Assembly: GCF_003448965.1 (NCBI RefSeq) | Contig: NZ_QRGC01000002.1 | Location: 248,001 to 312,000 of the forward strand | Reading direction: 5' to 3' | DNA: 64,000 bases | From: Oceanicella sp. SM1341 | GTDB taxonomy: Bacteria > Pseudomonadota > Alphaproteobacteria > Rhodobacterales > Rhodobacteraceae | Shown here: positions 50,459 to 58,886 of the stretch, one piece after another | How positions within the stretch are numbered: the stretch's first letter is position 1 | Layout: each line of letters opens with the position of its first letter | Made by a program: the position numbers and the translations under genes | The notes under the pieces: model-generated | What the model saw: only the letters and a program-made list of their open reading frames with translations | Told to the model about the DNA's origin: nothing | The model's database searches: none

Positions 50459-50474
50459 CGTTTGTACGCAAACG
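50459..50474. promoter_or_regulatory. GntR-like operator A (hyuAB promoter)
   Basis: CGTTTG-TACG-CAAACG, a perfect 6-bp dyad with a 4-base centre, 29 bases upstream of hyuA. Related to sites at 54156, 54247 and 55212 (pattern TTYG-N4-CAAA). The flanking GAATTTGG also recurs at site C. Confidence 0.7.
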
Positions 50475-50538
50475 AATTTGGCGCCGTCCAGAAGTTTTTC
50501 GCGAGGGGCGCGAAAAAGCCTCCGCGCGGCGCGGCACG

Positions 50539-53262
50539 TCACGTCGCGGCGGCGAGGATCGCGGCGCGCACCGTGGCGGGCGTGGCCGGCAGGTGGTGCA
50601 CCCGGGCGCCGCAGGCGTCGGCGATGGCGTTGAGGATCGCCGGCGCCGTGGGGATGAGGCAATGCTCTCCCAGCCCCTTGGCGCCGTAGGGGCCGTGCAT
50701 GTCGCCGGTCTCGACGATGAGCGTGTCGACGGGCGGCACGTCTCCGATGGTCGGGATCAGGTAGTCATGCAGGTTTTCCGTGCGCCCGGGCAGGAACTCC
50801 TCCATCAGCGCGAGGCCGATGCCCTGCGCCACGCCGCCCTCCACCTGGCCCTCGACGAGCAGCGGGTTGATCGCCTTTCCCACGTCATGCGCGGCGGTGA
50901 TCTTCAGGAGCTTCACCGTGCCGAGCGCGGTGTCGACCTCCAGTTCGGCCATCTGCGCCGTGGTGCCGAAGACCGCGTAGGGGTCGCCTTGGCCGTTTTC
51001 GTCGAGCGGCTTGGTGGGCGGGTCGTAGCTCTCGGTCGCCTCCAGCGCGTAGCCCTCGCCGGAGAGCGGCACCACGCGCTCGGCCCCGCCGTCGGTGAGG
51101 CGGATGGCGCCGGGGGTAATCTCGATCACCGCCGCCTCGGAGACATTCCCGAGCCGCAGCACCTGCGCGCGCAGCGCCTCGCCGCAGAGCCGGGCGGCGT
51201 TGCCGGTGATGAAGGTCTGCCGGCTGGCCGAGGTCTTGCCGGCGTCGGGCGTGAGGTCGGTGTCGGGGCTCACCCGCTCGATGCGCTCCACCGGCACGCC
51301 GAGTGCGGTGGCGAAGATCTGGGAGATCACCGTGTTCGAGCCCTGGCCGATGTCCACCGCGCCCTGGTGGAGCACGATGCGCCCGTCCGCCGTGATGCCG
51401 GCGCGGATGGTGGAGGGGTTGGACATCGAGGTGTTGCCGCAGCCGTACCAGCCGGAGGCGACACCGATGCCGCGGCGCTTCGTGCCTATGGCGGCGGCGT
51501 TGAAGGCCGCTGCCTCGGCCTTCGCCCGGTCCCAGTGCGGCTTCAGCGCGTCGAGACAGTCGAGAATGCCCATGCCGGTGTCGAAGACCTGGCCGGTCAC
51601 GGTCTCGTCGCCGTTGGTGAGCGCGTTGCGGCGGCGGATCTCGAGCTTGTCGAGGCCGAGGGCCTCGGCCGCCATGTCGAGCAACTGCTCCTGCGCCACC
51701 GCCGATTGCGGCACGCCGAAGCCGCGGAAGGCGCCGGAGGGGGTGCAGTTGGTGTGCACCGCCACCGAGCGGGCGCGGTAATCGGCAAAGCGGTAGGGGC
51801 CGGAGGCGTGGATCGGCACGCGGTTGGCCACCGTGGGCCCCCAGCTCGCGTAGGCGCCGGTGTTGAAGGTGCCGAAGAAATCGGCGCCGGCGAGCGTGCC
51901 GTCGGCGTTCACCCCCAGCCGCATGGTCACCTGCGAGGGGTGGCGCTTGGTGGAGGAGGAGATCGACTCGGTGCGGGTGAAGGCCATGCGCACCGGCCGG
52001 CCCAGCTTCCAGGCCGCGAGGGCGAGGAAGGGCTGGGTGGTGAGGTCGAGCTTCGAGCCGAAGCCGCCGCCCACCGCCGTGGGCACGATGCGCACGCCCT
52101 CGGGCGCGAGGCCCATCACCTTGGCCACCGCGTCGCGGTTCATGTAGGGGGCCTGGGTGCAGCAATGCACCTCGATCCGGTCGCCCACCCGCTCGGCGAA
52201 ACCGGCCTCGGGCTCGATGTAGCCGTGCTCGATGAAGCCGGTGGAGAAATCGCCCTCCACGACATGGGCAGCTCCGGCCAGCGCGGCCTCGGCATCGCCG
52301 CGCTGAACGAGGCCACGGCACATGATGTTGCCGGCGCGCTCTTCGTGGAGCAGGGCGGCGGTCAGCCCCTCCTCGGGGGTGAGGGCATGGGGCAGGGGGG
52401 TCCAGCGCACCGGGAAATCCGCGAGGTCGAGCATCGCGAGGCGCTCGCCCGCGCCCACCACCGCCGCCACGGCCTCGCCGCGGAACTTCGCCTCGCCTTC
52501 GGCCATCACCGGCTGGTCCTCGAAGCCGGGGATGACGCCGAAACGGTTGACCCCCGGCACGTCGGCGGCGGTGAGCACGAGGTCGAGCCCGTTCGCCGCC
52601 CGCCAGGCCTCGATGTCGCCGAAGGTGAAGGCCGCGCGGTGATGCGGGCTGCGGATCACCCGCAGGGTGAGGGCGCCGGCGGGGGCGACATCGTCGCCGA
52701 AGGCCTCCGTGCCGGTGACCTTGGGCAGGCCGTCGACCCGGGCCATCGCGGTGCCCACGCCGCCGGGCGCCACGCTGGCGGAGCCCTTCGCGTCGCGCAC
52801 CGCGTCGATGATCTTGCGGTAGCCGGTGCAGCGGCAGAGCACGCCGCCGAGCGCGTCCTGCACCTGCGCCTCGGAGGGTTCGGCCACCTCGCGCAGCAGG
52901 GCGACGGCGGAAACCATCATGCCCGGCGTGCAGATGCCGCATTGCGCCGCCTGGTGGCGCTGGAAGGCGGCGACGAGGGCCTGGCCGTCCGGGTCGGCCT
53001 TGGCGAGGCCGGACTGGGTTTCGACGCGGCGCCCCTCCACCTGGGCCGCGGCGGTGGTGCAGGAGCACACCGGCAGCCCGTCGACCAGCACGGTGCAGGC
53101 GCCGCAATCGCCGGCGTTGCAGCCCACCTTCACGTCGCGCGCGCCGGCGCGTTCGCGCAGGAACTCGGAGAGGCGCTCGGCCGGCGGCGCGGAGAGGCTG
53201 AGGCGCTCGCCGTTGAGATCGAAGCTGATGGCGAGGCCGTCGGTGACCTGATCGAGGCTCAT
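50539..53262 (-). CDS. Molybdenum hydroxylase, fused [2Fe-2S] and molybdopterin subunit (Mop type)
   Basis: Xanthine-oxidase-family protein of 907 residues in which the iron-sulfur domains precede the molybdenum domain, as in Desulfovibrio aldehyde oxidoreductase. C48, C53, C56 and C68 form the plant-type cluster. C108, C111, C143 and C145 form the second. Molybdenum-site blocks include GGGFGSKLDL, GAFRGFGVPQ, GQGSN and the catalytic Glu at about E866 in AKGLGEH. There is no signal peptide, so it is cytoplasmic. The next gene encodes the FAD subunit. In context it may hydroxylate an N-heteroaromatic ring next to nitrogen. Confidence 0.9.
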   Translation of the reverse strand: MSLDQVTDGLAISFDLNGERLSLSAPPAERLSEFLRERAGARDVKVGCNAGDCGACTVLVDGLPVCSCTTAAAQVEGRRVETQSGLAKADPDGQALVAAFQRHQAAQCGICTPGMMVSAVALLREVAEPSEAQVQDALGGVLCRCTGYRKIIDAVRDAKGSASVAPGGVGTAMARVDGLPKVTGTEAFGDDVAPAGALTLRVIRSPHHRAAFTFGDIEAWRAANGLDLVLTAADVPGVNRFGVIPGFEDQPVMAEGEAKFRGEAVAAVVGAGERLAMLDLADFPVRWTPLPHALTPEEGLTAALLHEERAGNIMCRGLVQRGDAEAALAGAAHVVEGDFSTGFIEHGYIEPEAGFAERVGDRIEVHCCTQAPYMNRDAVAKVMGLAPEGVRIVPTAVGGGFGSKLDLTTQPFLALAAWKLGRPVRMAFTRTESISSSTKRHPSQVTMRLGVNADGTLAGADFFGTFNTGAYASWGPTVANRVPIHASGPYRFADYRARSVAVHTNCTPSGAFRGFGVPQSAVAQEQLLDMAAEALGLDKLEIRRRNALTNGDETVTGQVFDTGMGILDCLDALKPHWDRAKAEAAAFNAAAIGTKRRGIGVASGWYGCGNTSMSNPSTIRAGITADGRIVLHQGAVDIGQGSNTVISQIFATALGVPVERIERVSPDTDLTPDAGKTSASRQTFITGNAARLCGEALRAQVLRLGNVSEAAVIEITPGAIRLTDGGAERVVPLSGEGYALEATESYDPPTKPLDENGQGDPYAVFGTTAQMAELEVDTALGTVKLLKITAAHDVGKAINPLLVEGQVEGGVAQGIGLALMEEFLPGRTENLHDYLIPTIGDVPPVDTLIVETGDMHGPYGAKGLGEHCLIPTAPAILNAIADACGARVHHLPATPATVRAAILAAAT

Positions 53263-53264
53263 TC

Positions 53265-54101
53265 TCAGCCCTCCCTGCCCAGCGCGGCCACGATCACGCG
53301 GCCGAGGATTTCACGAACGGCGTCGAGCCGGTAGCCGGCCGAGCCGCGAACATCGTCGATCGGCGTCAGCGCCGAGAGGTCGGCCGCCGCCACCACAGTG
53401 GCGATGCCCTCCGGGGCGCAGCCCGCCAGCGCCGCTTCCAGCCCGGGCAGGCGCCGGGCCACGGCCGAGCAGGCGCCCACGGCGATGCGCGCCTCGCCGA
53501 TGGTGCCATCTTGCGCCGGAATCACAACCGCCGAGACCATGGCGATGGAAATCACCAGGTAGCGCCGGGCGCCGAGCTTCACGAAGGCGCCGCGGCCGCC
53601 GGGGGCGTCGGGCACGTGCAGGGCGGTGACGATCTCGCCTTCGCCGAGCGCGGTGCGCCGCACGCCGGTGATGAAATCGCCGAGCGGCAGGCGGCGGCTG
53701 CCGCCGGGCCCGGCGAGCGAGACCTCGGCATCGAGCGTGAGCAGGGCGGGCACGCCGTCGGCGGCGGGGGAGGCGTTGCAGATGTTGCCGGCCACGGTGC
53801 CGGCGTTCTGGATCTGTACCGAGCCCACTTCGCGCGCCGCGGCGCGCAGCCCGTCGAAGAGGGCGGGCAGATCGGCGCGCACGATGTCGGTCCAGGTGGT
53901 GGTGGCGCCGATGCGCCAGCCCCCGTCCTCGCGGGTGATGCCGCGCAGGCCGGCGATGCGGGAGAGGTCGATCAGCGCCGCGGGGGGCGGGCCGTCGCGC
54001 AGGCCCGGATAAAGATCGGTGCCGCCGGCGAGCGGGCGCACCGGCCCCGCCTGCATGATGCCGATGGCATTCTCCAGCGTCTCAGGCCTGTGAAACAGCA
54101 T
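53265..54101 (-). CDS. Molybdenum hydroxylase FAD-binding subunit (CoxM/NdhF type)
   Basis: FAD subunit of 278 residues, giving the Mop-type protein a route to an external acceptor. FAD motifs are PLAGGTDLYP (about residues 23-32) and NAGTVAGNICNASPAAD (about 96-112). The C-terminal CO-dehydrogenase flavoprotein domain follows. The start at 54101 follows AGGGGG. The stop is 2 bases before the Mop-type start, so the two form one unit, divergent from the ferredoxin reductase gene across two operators. Confidence 0.9.
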   Translation of the reverse strand: MLFHRPETLENAIGIMQAGPVRPLAGGTDLYPGLRDGPPPAALIDLSRIAGLRGITREDGGWRIGATTTWTDIVRADLPALFDGLRAAAREVGSVQIQNAGTVAGNICNASPAADGVPALLTLDAEVSLAGPGGSRRLPLGDFITGVRRTALGEGEIVTALHVPDAPGGRGAFVKLGARRYLVISIAMVSAVVIPAQDGTIGEARIAVGACSAVARRLPGLEAALAGCAPEGIATVVAAADLSALTPIDDVRGSAGYRLDAVREILGRVIVAALGREG

Positions 54102-54155
54102 GATCGGCCCCCTGTTGGCTCTTCTGGCTAGATCGGGTGCGCTTCGTGTTTTGTC

Positions 54156-54171
54156 ATTCGCACACAAACAA
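54156..54171. promoter_or_regulatory. GntR-like operator B (molybdenum hydroxylase promoter)
   Basis: CATTCG-CACA-CAAACA, about 55 bases upstream of the FAD-subunit start. It is the least symmetric of the four related sites but keeps TTCG and CAAA in register. Confidence 0.55.
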
Positions 54172-54246
54172 GCTGAGCCCCGAAGCCGCCGAGTGTCAAG
54201 CGCGCTTGCGCCACGCGGCCCAGAATTTGTGCTGCGCTGCAAATAT

Positions 54247-54262
54247 CGTTTGCATACAAATG
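54247..54262. promoter_or_regulatory. GntR-like operator C (ferredoxin reductase promoter)
   Basis: CGTTTG-CATA-CAAATG, 54 bases before the ferredoxin reductase start, followed by AATTTGG as at site A. With site B it gives bidirectional control of the divergent genes. Confidence 0.7.
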
Positions 54263-54315
54263 AATTTGGGCTGAAAATCGGCTCAGCGAATCGACCCCCA
54301 GACCGGAGACCGGCC

Positions 54316-55161
54316 ATGACCGATGCCCTTCCCCTCGCCCCCGTCGCGGAAGTCACCATCCTGCAGGGCGCACCCTCTCCCTTTGCCGTGCCTGCGGGCT
54401 GCTTCGCCCTCACGGTCACCGAGGTGGAGCATTATACCGATTCGCTGTTCCGCTTCCGCATCACCCGGCCGGCGACCTTCCGCTTCCGCTCCGGCGAGTT
54501 CGTGATGATCGGCCTGCCGAATGCCGAGAAGCCGGTGTTCCGCGCCTATTCTGTCGCCTCCCCCTCCTGGGACGAGGAACTGGAGTTCTTCTCCATCAAG
54601 GTGGCCGACGGCCCGCTCACCGAGCACCTGCAGAAGATCCGTCCGGGCGACACGGTGCTGATGCGCAAGAAGGCCACCGGCACGCTGGTGAACGACGCGC
54701 TGCTGCCCGGCAAGCGGCTGTGGATGTTCTCCACCGGCACCGGCATCGCCCCCTTCGCCAGCCTGATCCGCGACCCCGAGACCTACGAGAAGTTCGACGA
54801 GGTCATCCTCACCCATTCCTGCCGCACCGTGGCCGAGCTGCGCTACGGCGAGGAACTGGTGCAAAGCCTGATGGAAGACCCGCTGGTGGGCGAACTCGTC
54901 AACGGCCACCTGAGGCATTACACTTCCGTCACGCGCGAGCCCTTCGCCCGCCAGGGCCGCATCACCGATCTCATCACCTCCGGCAAGCTGTTCGACGATC
55001 TCGGCCTGCCGCGCATGGGCCCGGAGGAGGACCGCGCGATGATCTGCGGCTCGATGGCCATGCTGCGCGACACCAAGGAGCTGTGCCTGTCGCACGGGCT
55101 GGAGGAGGGCGCCAACAACAAGCCCGCGCAGTTCGTGGTGGAGCGCGCCTTCGTCGACTGA
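54316..55161 (+). CDS. Ferredoxin-NADP+ reductase (Fpr type)
   Basis: Flavoprotein of 281 residues that exchanges electrons between NADPH and ferredoxin or flavodoxin. The FAD motif is RAYSVASPSW, and the NADP block is MFSTGTGIAPFASLIRDPETY, with the C-terminal AQFVVERAFVD as in subclass I bacterial enzymes. This may be a pathway-dedicated copy: it is under the same operator type as the 6-hydroxynicotinate-reductase-like gene downstream and could reduce the ferredoxin that feeds it or the Rieske oxygenase. The start follows CGGAG. Confidence 0.9.
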   Translation: MTDALPLAPVAEVTILQGAPSPFAVPAGCFALTVTEVEHYTDSLFRFRITRPATFRFRSGEFVMIGLPNAEKPVFRAYSVASPSWDEELEFFSIKVADGPLTEHLQKIRPGDTVLMRKKATGTLVNDALLPGKRLWMFSTGTGIAPFASLIRDPETYEKFDEVILTHSCRTVAELRYGEELVQSLMEDPLVGELVNGHLRHYTSVTREPFARQGRITDLITSGKLFDDLGLPRMGPEEDRAMICGSMAMLRDTKELCLSHGLEEGANNKPAQFVVERAFVD

Positions 55162-55211
55162 GCGCCGCCCCGGAGCCCGTCACGAAACCGTTGACAGCGG
55201 CCGGGGAAAGA

Positions 55212-55227
55212 TGTTCGCATACAAATG
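55212..55227. promoter_or_regulatory. GntR-like operator D (6-hydroxynicotinate-reductase-like operon promoter)
   Basis: TGTTCG-CATA-CAAATG followed by AAT, 50 bases after the ferredoxin reductase stop and 53 bases before the preferred GTG start of the next gene. It shares CATACAAATGAAT with site C. Confidence 0.7.
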
Positions 55228-55279
55228 AATGGCCGGCTCGGGGCGCTCCCCGCGAGCCGTGGACCAGGGAGCAACTGCC

Positions 55280-56800
55280 GTGAAGCCAGCCGAAGGCAAG
55301 CCCGACAAGATCCGCTGCGACGCCTGTCCGGTGACCTGTTTCATCGCCGAGGGCCGCACCGGCGCCTGCGACCGCTACGCGAACGAGGGCGGCGCCCTCG
55401 TGCGGCTCGACCCGCTGACCATCCTGGAAAACCGCGCCGATGCGGGCGCGGGCACGGGCGATCTCGTGCCCTTCCTCGAGCGCGAGTGGGATGGCGACAT
55501 CCTGCCCGGGCAGGAGAGCTTCATCACCGCGGTCGGCGCCGGCACCACCTACCCGGATTACAAGCCGGCACCGTTCATCGTCTCCTCGCAGGTCGAGGGG
55601 GTGGACATGGTGACCGTGGTCACCGAGGGCATCTTCTCCTACTGCGGTGCCAAGGTGAAGATCGACACCGACCGGCACCTCGGCTCGGAATGCGCCGCGG
55701 TGCGCGCCGAGGGCGAGGTGATCGGCCATGTCACCACCTCCGAATACGGCAGCCAGATGCTCTCGCTCGGCGGGGTCAACCACCTCACCGGCGGCTCGAA
55801 GAAGGAGGGGCGGGTGACCTGCTCCTCGCTGCTGGCACTGTGCAACGGCGAGGCGGTGGAGCTGACCATCGACGGCGGCGCGGAGCTGGTGGTGAAGGCC
55901 GGCGAGGCCCCGGTGGTGAACGGCGCGCGCGAGGAGCGCATGCGCGTGGGCTGCGGCTCGGCCACGGTGGGCATGTTCGCCGCGCAGTGGAAGGGGCTCG
56001 TCGATGAGGTGGTGGTGGTCGACGACCACATCACCGGCGTGATGTCCGAGCACCAGGCCGGCAAGGTGATCGGCTGGGCGCCGACCGGCATCAAGATCAA
56101 CGGCCGCCGCTCCACCCCGGGTCGCTACTTCCAGGTGGCCGAGCCCGGCACCGGCTGGGGCGGCACCGACCTCACCAACCCGCTCGACATCCTGGGCGCC
56201 TTCAACGCCAAGCTCGCCTGGCCCGGCCTCTCCATCCTGATGGTCTCCACCACCGGCGAGCACGCGGCCTATTTCGAGCTCGATGACAGCCTCACCCCGG
56301 TGGAAAAGCCGATGCCGGAGCGGCTGCAGCCCTCGGTGGCGCGCATCGAGGAGAACTGCGAACCGGCGATGACCTCGGTGCTGTTCATGGCCGGCGCCGG
56401 CGGCTCGCTGCGCTCGGGCGTCACGGAGAACCCGGTGGGGCTCACCCGCTCGGTGCAGCGCGCGCTCACCTACGTGAGCTGCGGCGGCGCGCCGGTCTAT
56501 GTCTGGCCGGGCGGCGGCATCACGCTGATGGCCGATGTCACCCGCATGCCGCTGAACTCCTTCGGCTACGTGCCCACGCCGGCGCTGGTGGCGCCCATCG
56601 AGTTCACCATGCGCGCGGAGGATTACCGCGCGCTGGGCGGCCACATGGATTACGTGATCCCGCTGGCCGACGCGGTGCAGGGCGCCTCGGGGCGGCAGAA
56701 CGACCACAAGCTGAAGGGCCGCCGCGCCGTGGCTCCGGGCCCGCGAAACCCCTGGCCGGCCCGTCCGGACAACTACCCCTGGAAGAAGACCGCGCGATGA
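55280..56800 (+). CDS. 6-hydroxynicotinate-reductase-like iron-sulfur protein
   Basis: Protein of 506 residues resembling 6-hydroxynicotinate reductase, which in anaerobes reduces 6-hydroxynicotinate to the tetrahydro-6-oxo compound with ferredoxin. The N-terminus has a CxxCxxxCx9C cluster motif (C13, C16, C20, C30). Further conserved-looking Cys lie in FSYCGAKVKI, SECAAV, GRVTCSS, RVGCGSATVG and VSCGGAP. The GTG at 55280 with AGGGAG upstream is preferred over an ATG at 55229, which abuts operator D. It starts an operon with UPF0280, DUF1185 and Rieske genes. An aerobe carrying a ring reductase is notable. Confidence 0.75.
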   Translation: MKPAEGKPDKIRCDACPVTCFIAEGRTGACDRYANEGGALVRLDPLTILENRADAGAGTGDLVPFLEREWDGDILPGQESFITAVGAGTTYPDYKPAPFIVSSQVEGVDMVTVVTEGIFSYCGAKVKIDTDRHLGSECAAVRAEGEVIGHVTTSEYGSQMLSLGGVNHLTGGSKKEGRVTCSSLLALCNGEAVELTIDGGAELVVKAGEAPVVNGAREERMRVGCGSATVGMFAAQWKGLVDEVVVVDDHITGVMSEHQAGKVIGWAPTGIKINGRRSTPGRYFQVAEPGTGWGGTDLTNPLDILGAFNAKLAWPGLSILMVSTTGEHAAYFELDDSLTPVEKPMPERLQPSVARIEENCEPAMTSVLFMAGAGGSLRSGVTENPVGLTRSVQRALTYVSCGGAPVYVWPGGGITLMADVTRMPLNSFGYVPTPALVAPIEFTMRAEDYRALGGHMDYVIPLADAVQGASGRQNDHKLKGRRAVAPGPRNPWPARPDNYPWKKTAR

Positions 56801-57681
56801 GCGTGGGCGGCCGTTTCCCCGGCGCCGTGGCGGCGCTGCTGCCCGACGGGCGACGGCTGCACCTCCAGCACGGGCCCATCGACCTCGTGATCGGGGCCGA
56901 GGGGCCGGGGCCCGCTGTGGCCCGCGCCCATGAGCGCGCCCGCGCCGCGTTCGCCCCCCTGCTCGAGACACTGGTGGCCGAGCTGCCGCGCCTGCGCGCG
57001 CCCGAGGGGGCGGAGCTGCAGGGCCCGGTCGCCCGGCGCATGGCGGTGGCCACTGCGCCCTATTCGGCGGAATTCATCACCCCCATGGCCGCCGTGGCCG
57101 GGGCCGTGGCCGACCATGTGCTGGCCGCGCTCACCGCGGAGGGCGACCTCGCCCGGGCCTATGTGAACAACGGCGGGGACATCGCGCTGCACCTCGCGGA
57201 GGGCGAGTTCCGCATCGGCATCTGCGAAAGCCCCGACACCGGCGCGCCCGGCGGGGTGGTGACCCTGCGGCCGGGCGACGGGGTGGGCGGCATCGCCACC
57301 TCCGGCTGGCGCGGGCGCTCGCATTCGCGCGGCATCGCCGACGCGGTGACCGTGCTCGCCGCCTCCGCCGCCGAGGCGGATGCCGCCGCCACCATGATCG
57401 CCAATTTCGTCGACCTGCCCTGGTCGCCGCTCATCGACCGCGCGCCGGCCGACACGCTCTCGCCCGACAGCGACCTCGGCACCCGGCTGGTCACCACCGG
57501 CGTGGGGCCGATCGGGCCGCGCGGGGTGCGCATCGCGCTCGGCCGCGGCCGCGCCCGGGCCGAGGCCTGGCACGCGCGCGGCCTGTTCACCGCCGCCTAT
57601 CTCAGCCTTGCGGGAGAGCGGGAAACCGTGCTCTCCCCTGAGGATCAGAAACGGATACCGAGGGAGGCCCCGGATGCCTGA
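56797..57681 (+). CDS. UPF0280 (ApbE-like) family protein
   Basis: Protein of 294 residues of the UPF0280 family, which is distantly related to the ApbE flavin transferases. AVAGAVADHVLAAL, AYVNNGGDIALHL and GIATSGWRGRSHSRGIADAVTVLA are the recognisable blocks; the last resembles the metal/FAD-binding region of ApbE. Its biochemical role is unknown; it could insert or transfer a flavin into the preceding reductase (inference). It overlaps the preceding gene by 4 bases and the following one by 8. Confidence 0.8.
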   Translation: MSVGGRFPGAVAALLPDGRRLHLQHGPIDLVIGAEGPGPAVARAHERARAAFAPLLETLVAELPRLRAPEGAELQGPVARRMAVATAPYSAEFITPMAAVAGAVADHVLAALTAEGDLARAYVNNGGDIALHLAEGEFRIGICESPDTGAPGGVVTLRPGDGVGGIATSGWRGRSHSRGIADAVTVLAASAAEADAAATMIANFVDLPWSPLIDRAPADTLSPDSDLGTRLVTTGVGPIGPRGVRIALGRGRARAEAWHARGLFTAAYLSLAGERETVLSPEDQKRIPREAPDA

Positions 57682-58258
57682 ACCCGTCATTCGCAAGACC
57701 GCGATCACCGTGGAGGAGATCTTCCACGAGGGCGGCCCCGCCGCCGCCGTGCCGCTGCGCCGCGCCGCGGCACTCGCCGTCATCGAAAACCCCTTTGCGG
57801 GCCGCTACGTGGAGGACATCTCCGGCTTCATGGACGACCTGAAGCCGCTGGGCCTGAAGATGGCCGGCGACCTCGTGGAGGCGCTGGGCGGCGATGCCTC
57901 GGTGGTCGAGGGCTACGGCAAGGGCGCCATCGTGGGCGCGAACGGCGAGCTGGAGCACGGCGCGCTGTGGCATGTGCCCGGCGGTTACTCGATGCGCGAG
58001 CTGCTGCCCGCCTCCAACGCCATCGTGCCCTCCACGAAGAAGCTCGGCGGCCCGGGCACCCGGCTCGACATCCCGGTGACCCATTGCAACGCCTCCTACG
58101 TGCGCTCGCATTTCGACGCGATGGAAGTGGGCCTCGCCGACGGGCCGAAGGCCGACGAGATCCTGCTCGCGCTGGTGATGACCACCGGGCCGCGCATCCA
58201 CGCCCGTGTCGGCGGCCTGAAGGCCTCCGAGATCAGGGGCGAGGACGGGCTGCGATGA
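57674..58258 (+). CDS. DUF1185 (amino acid synthesis family) protein, copy 1
   Basis: Protein of 194 residues, DUF1185 family, whose members have been linked to amino acid synthesis without a firm activity. Visible blocks are VIENPFAGRYVEDIS, GYGKGAIVGANGELEHGALWH, PSTKKLGGPGTRLDIPVTHCNASYVRSHFDAMEVGL and GEDGLR at the end. GGGAGG precedes the ATG at 57674. It is the first of two adjacent paralogues that may form a hetero-oligomer. Confidence 0.82.
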   Translation: MPEPVIRKTAITVEEIFHEGGPAAAVPLRRAAALAVIENPFAGRYVEDISGFMDDLKPLGLKMAGDLVEALGGDASVVEGYGKGAIVGANGELEHGALWHVPGGYSMRELLPASNAIVPSTKKLGGPGTRLDIPVTHCNASYVRSHFDAMEVGLADGPKADEILLALVMTTGPRIHARVGGLKASEIRGEDGLR

Positions 58259-58277
58259 GCCGGGGGGCCCGCCGCTG

Positions 58278-58856
58278 ATGCGCATCCGCAAGATCGTCAC
58301 CACCGTCGAGGAGATCCGGCGCGAGATGGGGCAGGCGGTGAGCCCGCCCGCCCGCCGCGCCGTCTCCGCCGCGGTGATCGAGAACCCCTTCGCCGGGCGC
58401 TTCGAGCCCGACCTTTCGGAGCTGATGGAGATCGGCGCCGAGCTGGGCGCGCTGCTCGGCGCGCGCTGCGTGGCGGCGCTGGGCATCACACCCGCCCAGG
58501 CCCAGAGCTACGGCAAGGCGGCGATGGTGGGCGAGGCCGGCGAGATCGAGCATGCCGCGGCCATCCTGCACCCGAAGCTCGGCGCGCCGCTGCGCGCGGC
58601 GGTGGAGCGGGGGGCGGCCCTCGTGCCCTCCTCGAAGAAGATGGCCGGGCCCGGCGCGCCGCTCGACGTGCCGCTGGGCCACAAGGACGCCGCATATGTG
58701 CGCTCGCATTTCGACGGTATCGAGGTCAGGATCAACGATGCGCCGCGCGCGGGGGAAATCCTCGTCGCCGTGGCGGTGGCGCCCGGCGGGCGGCCGCTGC
58801 CGCGTGTCGGCGGCCTGACCCACGAGGACGCGATCGGCGAGGACGGCTTGCGCTAG
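58278..58856 (+). CDS. DUF1185 (amino acid synthesis family) protein, copy 2
   Basis: Second DUF1185 paralogue (192 residues), 19 bases after the first. It keeps VIENPFAGRFEPDLS, SYGKAAMVGEAGEIEHAAAIL, PSSKKMAGPGAPLDVPLGHKDAAYVRSHFDGIEV and the same GEDGLR terminus. The Cys in VTHCNAS of copy 1 is replaced here by Lys (LGHKDAA), so the two copies have probably specialised. Function unknown. Confidence 0.82.
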   Translation: MRIRKIVTTVEEIRREMGQAVSPPARRAVSAAVIENPFAGRFEPDLSELMEIGAELGALLGARCVAALGITPAQAQSYGKAAMVGEAGEIEHAAAILHPKLGAPLRAAVERGAALVPSSKKMAGPGAPLDVPLGHKDAAYVRSHFDGIEVRINDAPRAGEILVAVAVAPGGRPLPRVGGLTHEDAIGEDGLR

Positions 58857-58886
58857 AGACGACAGACCCAGCAGAGGAGGCAAGGC

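Noticed and set aside
48484-53334. A very long plus-strand open frame (over 1600 codons) antisense to hyuA and the molybdenum hydroxylase
   Set aside because: It is the antisense shadow of two well-supported genes in high-GC DNA; its translation is His/Arg/Gly-rich with no domain.
55229-55279. ATG at 55229 as the start of the 6-hydroxynicotinate-reductase-like gene
   Set aside because: It abuts operator D and adds 17 non-conserved-looking residues; the GTG at 55280 has a proper AGGGAG site.
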